Shown in pieces: positions 10,586 to 17,383 of a stretch of DNA of 64,000 nt. Below the pieces are notes generated by a model. The model saw only the letters and a program-made list of their open reading frames with translations, did not search any database and was not told where the DNA came from. The DNA comes from Luteimonas colneyensis. GTDB taxonomy: Bacteria; Pseudomonadota; Gammaproteobacteria; Xanthomonadales; Xanthomonadaceae. Made by a program: the position numbers and the translations under genes. Location: the NCBI RefSeq assembly GCF_014836665.1, contig NZ_JACSQJ010000003.1, forward strand, positions 62,001-126,000. The letters run 5' to 3'. Positions within the stretch are counted from its first letter, which is position 1. Each line of letters starts with the position of its first letter.

Positions 10586-11983
10586 CTAGTGCCCGCCGTC
10601 GAGCGCCTTGAGCTCGCCCACCAGCGCGTTCGCCACCTCGGCGCCGTCGCCGTAGAGCATCCGCGTGTTGTCGGCGTAGAAGAGCGCGTTCTCGATGCCG
10701 GCGAAGCCGCGACCCTTTCCGCGCTTGATCACGATCGTGTTCTTCGACTCGACCACGTCGAGGATCGGCATGCCGTAGATCGGGCTGGCCGGGTCGGTCT
10801 TCGCGACCGGGTTGACCACGTCGTTGGCGCCGATCACCAGGCTGACGTCGGTGTTGCGGAACTCGGGGTTGATGTCGTCCATGTCGACGATCAGGTCGTA
10901 GGGCACGCCGGCCTCGGCCAGCAGCACGTTCATGTGCCCGGGCATGCGGCCCGCCACCGGGTGGATCGCGAAGCGCACCTTCACCCCGCGCTCGATCAGG
11001 CGCTGGCTCAGCTCCCAGATCTTGTGCTGGGCCTGAGCCACGGCCATGCCGTAGCCGGGCACGATCACCACGCGCTCGGCGTAGGCCATCATCGCGGCCA
11101 CGTCGGCGGCGTCGATGGGCTTCTGGCTGCCGGTGATCTCGGCGGCCTCGCCGGTCGCACCGAAGCTGGAAAACAGCACGCTGCCGATCGAACGGTTCAT
11201 GGCCTTGGCCATCAGCCGCGTCAGCAGCATGCCGGCCGCGCCGACCATGGTGCCGGCGATGATCAGCGCCTCGTTGCCGAGCACGTAGCCCTCGAAGGCC
11301 ACCGCGAGGCCGGTCAGCGCGTTGTACAGCGAGATCACCACCGGCATGTCGGCGCCGCCGATCGGCAGGGTCATCAGCACGCCCAGCGCCAGCGCGGCGA
11401 CGAAGAAGGCCACGACCAGCGGCACGCCCAGCGAGCGCAGCAGCAGCCCGCCCAGCACCAGCGCCGCCAGGAACACCGCGGCGTTGAACAGCTGCATGCC
11501 CGGGAAGCTGTAGCGCTTGTCCATGCGCCCGTCGAGCTTGGCCCAGGCGATGATCGAGCCGGACAGCGCCACCGAGCCGATCAGCGCGCCCAGCAGCGCC
11601 AGCACCGGGACGACCACCCCGGGCGCCTGCCCGGCCGAGGTCCAGCGCAGCAGCTCGACCGCACCGATCGCCGCCGCGGAGCCGCCGCCCAGGCCGTTGT
11701 ACAGCGCCACCATCTGCGGCATGTCGGTGATCGCGACCTTCTTGCCCGAGACCCAGGCCAGCACCGTACCCAGCGCGACCGCGACCAGCATCAGCGCGAT
11801 GTTCTGCAGGCCCGGGATGAAGAAGGTGACCAGCGTGGCCAGCACCATGCCGACGCCGGCCCACTGGATGCCGCTGCGCGCCGTGCGCGGCGACGCCATG
11901 CGCTGCAGGCCGAGCAGGAACAGGGTGGCCGCGACCAGGTAGCTGGCCTTGATCACCAGCAGCAGGATGGCCTCGCCGCTCAT
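10586..11983 (-). CDS. pntB: NAD(P) transhydrogenase subunit beta
   Basis: A 465-residue beta subunit of proton-translocating transhydrogenase. The N-terminal 270 residues are a chain of about nine membrane helices (domain II), with conserved GIQWAGVGM and LPIGGADMPVVISLYNALTGLA. The C-terminal 180 residues form the NADP(H)-binding domain III: VIVPGYGMAVAQAQH, HPVAGRMPGHMNVLLAEA, DMDDINPEF, VIGANDVVNPVA and KRGKGRGFAGIENALFY. The enzyme makes NADPH from NADH using the proton gradient. The start overlaps the pntAb stop (ATGA), indicating coupling. Confidence 0.97.
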   Translation of the reverse strand: MSGEAILLLVIKASYLVAATLFLLGLQRMASPRTARSGIQWAGVGMVLATLVTFFIPGLQNIALMLVAVALGTVLAWVSGKKVAITDMPQMVALYNGLGGGSAAAIGAVELLRWTSAGQAPGVVVPVLALLGALIGSVALSGSIIAWAKLDGRMDKRYSFPGMQLFNAAVFLAALVLGGLLLRSLGVPLVVAFFVAALALGVLMTLPIGGADMPVVISLYNALTGLAVAFEGYVLGNEALIIAGTMVGAAGMLLTRLMAKAMNRSIGSVLFSSFGATGEAAEITGSQKPIDAADVAAMMAYAERVVIVPGYGMAVAQAQHKIWELSQRLIERGVKVRFAIHPVAGRMPGHMNVLLAEAGVPYDLIVDMDDINPEFRNTDVSLVIGANDVVNPVAKTDPASPIYGMPILDVVESKNTIVIKRGKGRGFAGIENALFYADNTRMLYGDGAEVANALVGELKALDGGH

Positions 11984-12300
11984 GCGCCGCCCTCCTTGCC
12001 GCCCTTGCCGGCCTTGGCGCGGTCGCTCGGCTTGAACATCTCGAGCATGCGCTCGGTGACGACGTAGCCGCCGGCGGCGTTGCCGGCACCCATCAGCACG
12101 GCGAGGAAGCCGATTGCCTTCTCCAGCGTGGTGTCGGCGTGCCCCAGCACCACCATCGCGCCGATCAGCACGATGCCGTGGATGAAGTTCGACCCCGACA
12201 TCAGCGGCGTGTGCAGGATCACCGGCACCCGCGAGATGATCACGTGGCCGGCGATCGCCGCCAGCATGAAGATGTACAGCGCAACGAATCCATCGGCCAC
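11980..12300 (-). CDS. pntAb: NAD(P) transhydrogenase subunit alpha part 2
   Basis: A 106-residue subunit supplying the first membrane helices of the transhydrogenase channel. It matches PntAb: GFVALYIFMLAAIAGHVIISRVP, then LMSGSNFIHGIVLIGAM and GFLAVLMGAGNAAGGYVVTERMLEMF, ending in a Lys/Gly-rich tail. The GTG at 12300 is chosen because a GGGGAGAA ribosome site lies 5-12 bases upstream and translation from it covers the whole conserved domain; no suitable ATG exists. In the usual layout pntAa sits directly upstream, but here three plus-strand genes intervene. Confidence 0.92.
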   Translation of the reverse strand: MADGFVALYIFMLAAIAGHVIISRVPVILHTPLMSGSNFIHGIVLIGAMVVLGHADTTLEKAIGFLAVLMGAGNAAGGYVVTERMLEMFKPSDRAKAGKGGKEGGA

Positions 12301-12465
12301 ACGCGTTCTCCCCGGGCTGCCCGGCCTGATCATAACCGTCCGGACCCGCACCGCCACTGCCGCTGTCAACCGTCCGGGCCCGCGTGCGTTGTCCTTCCCG
12401 ACCCCACTGGATGCGCGCGGATGGACGGCAGCCTGCAGCCACATCGCGGCGGCACGGAGGTGGCT

Positions 12466-13038
12466 ATGCTGGATGCGATGCCAGCCGACGCCGCCACCCT
12501 GTCCGCCGCCGCCCCGACCGAAGCCGCCGGCGCTGCGACGCTGGAGGGCTTTCTCGACGGCATCGCCGCGCGCGCCTTCCGCTTCGCAGAGGCCGGGCTG
12601 CGCCATCGCGAGGACGCGCTGGACGCAGTCCAGGACGCGATGGTGAAGATGCTGGGCTATCGCGACAGGCCGGCGGAGGAATGGACACCGCTGTTCTGGA
12701 CCATCCTGCGCAGCCGCATCGTCGATGCGCAGCGCCGGCGCACCCTGCGCCTGGGCTGGATGACGTCCGCGGACGAGCGTCAGGAGGCCGGCGTGGAATG
12801 GGCCGGGGACGAACCCGACCCGTCCCGCGCCCACGACGGCCGCGAGGCCTGGGGCGGACTGGTGGCGGCCCTGCGCGCCCTGCCGCGGCGCCAGCGCGAA
12901 GCCTTCACCCTGCGCGTGCTGGAGGAACTCGACGTGGCGACCACCGCGCGCGTCATGGGCTGCAGCGAGGGTTCGGTCAAGACACACCTGTCGCGTGCGC
13001 GCGACGCGCTGCAGAAGCAGCTGGAGGATTTCCGATGA
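12466..13038 (+). CDS. Sigma-70 family (ECF-like) RNA polymerase sigma factor
   Basis: A 190-residue sigma factor with region 2 at about residues 25-90 (AFRFAEAGLRHREDALDAVQD ... FWTILRSRIVDAQRRR) and region 4 at about 125-185 (LRALPRRQREAFTLRVLEELD followed by the helix-turn-helix VMGCSEGSVKTHLSRARDAL). No sigma 1.1 or 3 domain is present. A GGAGG lies 5 bases before ATG 12466. The stop overlaps the start of the next gene, which encodes a membrane-anchored protein. I recall sigma factor/DUF3619/DUF3106 as a conserved proteobacterial order. Its target promoters are unknown. Confidence 0.9.
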   Translation: MLDAMPADAATLSAAAPTEAAGAATLEGFLDGIAARAFRFAEAGLRHREDALDAVQDAMVKMLGYRDRPAEEWTPLFWTILRSRIVDAQRRRTLRLGWMTSADERQEAGVEWAGDEPDPSRAHDGREAWGGLVAALRALPRRQREAFTLRVLEELDVATTARVMGCSEGSVKTHLSRARDALQKQLEDFR

Positions 13039-13418
13039 ACGACATGCACGACGACTTCGACCGCAGGATCCGTGCCCTGCATGCGCAGGCGGTGGAGCAG
13101 GTGCCGGCGCGCACGCTGTACGAGCTGCGCGTGCGCCGCGCCAACGCCGCCCCCGCGGCCACGCCGGCGCGCAGCGCCGGGCGCGCCGGCGGCTGGTGGC
13201 TGGCGGCGGGCCTGGCCGCGGTCTTCGCCCTGGGCATCGGCCTGCGCCAGCCCGGCCTGGACAGCGTGCCGGCCGGCGATTCCCCGCCGTCACTGGCCGC
13301 GGCCAGCGCAGCGGCGGACGCCGCGGCCTGGGACGACGGCCTGGCCGCGCTGGACGAAGACCCCGACCTGTACCTGTGGCTGGCCTCGCAGGACAGCCTG
13401 ATCCTGGCCATGGAGTGA
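13035..13418 (+). CDS. Single-pass membrane protein, DUF3619-like
   Basis: A 127-residue protein: a charged N-terminal region (DDFDRRIRALHAQAVEQVPA, to about residue 45), one membrane helix (WWLAAGLAAVFALGIGL, about 52-70) and an acidic C-terminal part ending DLYLWLASQDSLILAME. Topology and its four-base overlap with the sigma factor suggest a regulator of that factor, as anti-sigma proteins often are, but the typical zinc-binding anti-sigma motif is absent. Position matches DUF3619 proteins by recollection, not by search. Confidence 0.6.
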   Translation: MNDMHDDFDRRIRALHAQAVEQVPARTLYELRVRRANAAPAATPARSAGRAGGWWLAAGLAAVFALGIGLRQPGLDSVPAGDSPPSLAAASAAADAAAWDDGLAALDEDPDLYLWLASQDSLILAME

Positions 13419-13423
13419 GCACC

Positions 13424-13891
13424 ATGCCGAACATCCGCATCCGATCCGCCACCGCCGCGCTGCTGCTGGCGCTTGCCACCATCGCGCTGCCCGCCGCCGC
13501 CCAGGAGCACGGGGACGCCGCCCTGCCGGCCTGGGACCAGCTCAGCGCGGCACAGCGCGAGGCGCTGATCGCACCCCTGCGCCAGCGCTGGGACGACCAC
13601 CCCGGCAAGCGCGCGCGCATGCTCGAACACGCCGAGCGCTGGCAGCAGATGGCGCCCGAACAGCGCGAGCGCGCGCGCCGCGGCGCCGAACGCTGGCGGC
13701 AGATGGACCCGGACAAGCGCGAGGCCCTGCGCGCGCTCTACGCGCACATGCGGACCCTGCCCGAAGCCGAGCGCGACGCCCTGCGCAAGGAGTGGGGCGC
13801 AATGACACGGGAGCAGCGCCGCGCCTGGGTCGAGGCCCATCCGGCTCCGCCCGAAGCGTCCGGGCCGCCGGCGCCGCCCCGCGGCCGCTGA
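13424..13891 (+). CDS. DUF3106 exported protein
   Basis: A 155-residue protein with a Sec signal peptide (LLLALATIALPAAAQEH) followed by a helical domain built of related short units: WDQLSAAQREALIAPLRQRW, RMLEHAERWQQMAPEQRERA, RRGAERWRQMDPDKREALRA and so on, typical of DUF3106. The protein is expected in the periplasm, with unknown function; the pattern recalls Spy/CpxP-like helical stress proteins. It starts six bases after the membrane protein stop and is probably co-transcribed with the sigma factor. A 14-bp tandem duplication covers its stop codon. Confidence 0.8.
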   Translation: MPNIRIRSATAALLLALATIALPAAAQEHGDAALPAWDQLSAAQREALIAPLRQRWDDHPGKRARMLEHAERWQQMAPEQRERARRGAERWRQMDPDKREALRALYAHMRTLPEAERDALRKEWGAMTREQRRAWVEAHPAPPEASGPPAPPRGR

Positions 13892-13914
13892 CCCGCGGCC
13901 GCTGACCCGCGGCC
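13881..13914 (+). repeat. 14-bp tandem duplication across a stop codon
   Basis: The unit GCGGCCGCTGACCC occurs at 13881-13894 and 13895-13908, followed by a partial third copy GCGGCC. The first copy holds the last codons and TGA of the DUF3106 gene. It looks like a recent slippage duplication with no effect on the protein. Confidence 0.85.
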
Positions 13915-13970
13915 GGCCGCCTGCGCCGCGCCCTGTCCACCCGTCACGCGACGGACGGCTGGACGGCGCC

Positions 13971-15065
13971 TCAGCCCTCGCGCGGCGGCCAGGCGGTCTT
14001 CGCCACCAGTTCGTCGTCCCAGTCCAGCACCAGCGCGCCGTCGGACACCAGCAGGCTGGCGAAGTTGAAGACGTTGCGCGCGAACATCTCGCTGGCGTGC
14101 ACGGCGCCGCTGCTGGCCAGGTCGAGCGGGCCCGCGATCGTGACCCCGCCCGCGTCGATGGTCTCGCCCGGCCTCGTCAGCTCGCAGTTGCCGCCGGTCT
14201 CGGCGGCCAGGTCGACGATGACGCTGCCGGCCGCCATGCCATCGACCATGCGCGCGGTGATGATCTTCGGTGCCGGCCGCCCGGGCACCGCCGCCGTGCA
14301 GACGATGGTGTCGATGCCCCGCAGATGCTCGCCAAGGCGCTTCTGCTGTTCGGCGCGCTCCTCGTCGGTCAGCGCGCGCGCGTAGCCGCCCTCGCCGACC
14401 GCGCTGACGCCCAGGTCCAGGAAGCGGCCGCCGAGCGATTCGATCTGCTCGCGGGTCTCCGGGCGCACGTCGAAGCACTCGACCTGGGCACCGAGCCTGC
14501 GCGCGGTCGCGACCGCCTGCAGGCCGGCCACGCCAGCACCGATCACCAGCACCTTCGACGGACGGATCGTGCCCGCCGCGGTGGTGAGCATGGGAAAGAA
14601 GCGCGGCGCCAGCTGCGCCGCGATCAGCACCGCCTTGTAGCCGGCCATGCCGGCCTGCGAGCTGAGGATGTCCATGGCCTGGGCGCGCGTGGTGCGCGGC
14701 AGGCGTTCCAGCGGGAAGGCGACCAGGCCGCCGGCGCGGATCGCCTCCGCACGCGCCGGATCGGCGTCCGGCTGCAGCTGACCGATGATCGCGGCGCCTT
14801 CGCGCAGCGTCGCCAGCAGCGCCGGGGGCGGCGCCTGCACGCACAGCACGAGGTCGGCCCCGGCCAACGCGGCGGCCGCGTCGTCGGCCAGCACGGCGCC
14901 TGCGGCCACGTAGGCCTCGTCGGCGAAGTGGGCGTGGCGGCCGAGGCCGCGCTCGACGGTGACCGCCGCCCCGAGGGCGACGAGCTTCCTGCAGGTTTCC
15001 GGCGTGATCGCGACGCGACGCTCACCCGGCGCGGTCTCACGCGCGATGCCGATCCTCACTGCCAT
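13971..15065 (-). CDS. pntAa: NAD(P) transhydrogenase subunit alpha part 1
   Basis: A 364-residue NAD(H)-binding subunit (domain I), related to alanine dehydrogenase. It begins VRIGIARETAPGERRVAITPE, has the RTTRAQAMDILSSQAGMAGY segment, the dinucleotide-binding fold VLVIGAGVAGLQAVATARRLGA with DVRPETREQIESLGG, and IITARMVDGMAAGSVIVDLA near the C-terminus. The protein stops before the membrane part, which is the separate pntAb gene, as in split-type enzymes. On the minus strand it lies about 1.7 kb upstream of pntAb, with three opposite-strand genes between them, so separate expression is likely. A TAGGAT lies 29-34 bases upstream of the ATG. Confidence 0.95.
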   Translation of the reverse strand: MAVRIGIARETAPGERRVAITPETCRKLVALGAAVTVERGLGRHAHFADEAYVAAGAVLADDAAAALAGADLVLCVQAPPPALLATLREGAAIIGQLQPDADPARAEAIRAGGLVAFPLERLPRTTRAQAMDILSSQAGMAGYKAVLIAAQLAPRFFPMLTTAAGTIRPSKVLVIGAGVAGLQAVATARRLGAQVECFDVRPETREQIESLGGRFLDLGVSAVGEGGYARALTDEERAEQQKRLGEHLRGIDTIVCTAAVPGRPAPKIITARMVDGMAAGSVIVDLAAETGGNCELTRPGETIDAGGVTIAGPLDLASSGAVHASEMFARNVFNFASLLVSDGALVLDWDDELVAKTAWPPREG

Positions 15066-15133
15066 TCCCCGCTCCCGGCGATGCCTTCGCCCCATCCTAG
15101 CGATGTCCGCCGCTCCGCGCGACGCCGGCCGGC

Positions 15134-17257
15134 TCAGCCGCCGGGAGCTCCGGCAAGCCGTTGCAGCACGGCCTCCACCGCGCCTTCGCCGGGCCGCGCG
15201 ACCAGGTCGCCACGGGCCAGGGCGGCGGCGAGCTCGCCGGGTCGGGGCAAGCCGTGGCGGACGCCCTGCCGGTTCACCAGCAGGTGGCGCCCGCTGACCG
15301 GACTGGTCCAGGCCAAGCGCAGCCAGGTCGGCGCTCCACCCGCCTGTCCGCGTTCGACGAAGACCTGTCCCACGGCCATCTCCGGCACGTCGACATCGCT
15401 CCCCTCCGGCCTGGTGACGACCGCGGCATCCGCCAGCGGGACGAAGGCCGCCGGGCCGCGCGGCGCATCGGGCTGCGCCAGGGCGGCCACCAGCCGGGCC
15501 AGCTGCTCCTCGGCCGCCGCGTCCGCGATGCCACCGGACAGCAGGCAGGCGCGCAGCTGCGGCCCCAGCGCGATGAGACGGTCGGCGACCTCCCGGCCCT
15601 GCGCCGCGGCGGCGGCGGCATCGACGTCCAGGAGATCGTCGCCGACCGCCAGCGCCTCGCAATGGCGCATGGACCCTGCACCGTCGCGAAGCCAGGCCAT
15701 GGCCAGCGCCTGCCGCCATGGCCCCGACAGGAAGTCCGCCACTTCGGCCAGCACGCGCCTGTCCTGCAGGCGCGCGGCCAGCTGCGCATCGGCGTCGCGA
15801 CGCGCGTGCTGCAGGCGCTCGCCGCCAAGGATGGCCTGCCACGCGCGACGCTCGCTGATCGCGGCCCGTCGCTGCAGCGGCGCGCACCCCGCTTCGAGTT
15901 CGTCCAGCGCCGCGACGAAGACCGACGGTTCGCCGTGGCCATCGTTGGCCACGCGGTCGGCGAGCCGGTCGGCCAGCGCATGCAGCGCGGCCTCCTCGTC
16001 GGTGCGGGCGGGATTGGCGTCCCAGCACTCCAGCAGCCCCGACAGCAGCCGCATCGCGGGATGCGCCGGGTCTTCGAACAGTGACTGGTCGGCGAGCGCC
16101 AGTCGCAGCCAGGGCCATGCGAGCCGCGCCAGCCGCGCGTCCGCGCCCGGCGCCAGTGCGGTCCCGGCGCGCAGCCCATCGAACAGCGCGCCGACCGCAT
16201 CGATCGCATCCCGCTGGCCCGGGGACGGCGTCGCCAGCTCGGGTGGCAGCCCCAGGCCCTGCGCGCCGACCCGCAGCGAGTCGGCCAGGTGCGCGCCGAT
16301 CGGTCCGGCCACCTGCACGGGCTGCGCCGGGGTCTCGTTGCCCTGCAACAGCGACAGCACCGACGAGAACTCCTGCTCGCTGAAATCGCGGGCGTCCGTG
16401 TTGCCGCCTTCCCCGCCGCGCTGTCGGCGCAGGCGGTCGCGCAGGATCCCGCGGCGTCCGAAGCCGCGGTCCACGGTCGCGGCCAGGCCCGGGGCGGCGC
16501 GCCAAGACGAACTCCGCGGCTCCAGCGCATCGTGGCCGGCCCATGCTGCCTGGCCGCCCTTGCCCGCCACCGGCTGCGAGACCAGCGCCGCACCCCCGCT
16601 GGCGCCATCCAGCGCATGCCCACCTTCGGCGAGCGCGGTGTTGAGCCAGGCGTAGGCCTCGAGCAGGCACGGCGCGCACAGGCGCTCGTACTGGCGCAGC
16701 AGCGCGGCGCGCAGGATCCGGTCGCACTCGGTGGCGCTGAACGTGTCCAGGAAGGCGCCGATGACCGCCCGCGGCGCGAACGGGTTGGCCGGTCGTGCGT
16801 GTCCGCCCAGCGCGGCCGCCATCGACCAGAGGCGGCCTTCGATGATGCCCAGCACGTCGGCGAAGCGACGCTCCAGCGCCTCGATCGCCGGCTGCCCGAT
16901 CAGCTGCGCATGCAGCTCGCCGTCGGAGACCAGGCCGAGGTCACGGGCGAACGCTGCCGCATCGGGCGGCGCGGGCCAACCGGCGAATCCGGCCGCCAGG
17001 TGCTGTTCCCAGCTGCGCTGGTGGCGGTTCGCGTCGTGTTGCAGCACGACCGCATTCGCCAGGGCCTCTGCGAGTTCGTCATCGGCCGCGCCCGCCGCCA
17101 GGCGCCGCAGCTGCGCTTCGGCGGCCTCCCTCGTCCCGGCCAGCAGCGGCTGGAGCCGGGAACGGAAGCCCTGGTGCAGGGCCTCGAGCTGCCGCGCCGG
17201 CTCCGGCACGGACGATGTCCGGGCATGGCCTGCGCCGGAACTGGATGGCGGTCGCAT
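15134..17257 (-). CDS. DUF1631 family protein, copy A
   Basis: A 707-residue protein of the DUF1631 type, mostly alpha-helical and without signal peptide or membrane segment. Family-like blocks are GLVSDGELHAQLIGQPAIEAL (residues near 110), the central FSSVLSLLQGNETP, the RLLSGLLECWDANPARTDEE region and the C-terminal, strand-rich LRLAWTSPVSGRHLLVNRQG. The function is unknown to me. It is followed on the same strand, upstream, by a longer paralogue at 17384-19894 sharing the same blocks in the same order. I chose ATG 17257; an in-frame upstream codon would add twelve residues. Confidence 0.8.
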   Translation of the reverse strand: MRPPSSSGAGHARTSSVPEPARQLEALHQGFRSRLQPLLAGTREAAEAQLRRLAAGAADDELAEALANAVVLQHDANRHQRSWEQHLAAGFAGWPAPPDAAAFARDLGLVSDGELHAQLIGQPAIEALERRFADVLGIIEGRLWSMAAALGGHARPANPFAPRAVIGAFLDTFSATECDRILRAALLRQYERLCAPCLLEAYAWLNTALAEGGHALDGASGGAALVSQPVAGKGGQAAWAGHDALEPRSSSWRAAPGLAATVDRGFGRRGILRDRLRRQRGGEGGNTDARDFSEQEFSSVLSLLQGNETPAQPVQVAGPIGAHLADSLRVGAQGLGLPPELATPSPGQRDAIDAVGALFDGLRAGTALAPGADARLARLAWPWLRLALADQSLFEDPAHPAMRLLSGLLECWDANPARTDEEAALHALADRLADRVANDGHGEPSVFVAALDELEAGCAPLQRRAAISERRAWQAILGGERLQHARRDADAQLAARLQDRRVLAEVADFLSGPWRQALAMAWLRDGAGSMRHCEALAVGDDLLDVDAAAAAAQGREVADRLIALGPQLRACLLSGGIADAAAEEQLARLVAALAQPDAPRGPAAFVPLADAAVVTRPEGSDVDVPEMAVGQVFVERGQAGGAPTWLRLAWTSPVSGRHLLVNRQGVRHGLPRPGELAAALARGDLVARPGEGAVEAVLQRLAGAPGG

Positions 17258-17383
17258 TTCTTGGAGAAGCCTGAGACAGGGCGGCGGCGCCAAGATAGCT
17301 CAACGCCGCCCCGCGCCGCATGACGACGGGTCCGCGAAGCCATCCAGTCCGACGTGCCCGGCCGACGTGCACGGCCGGAGTGT

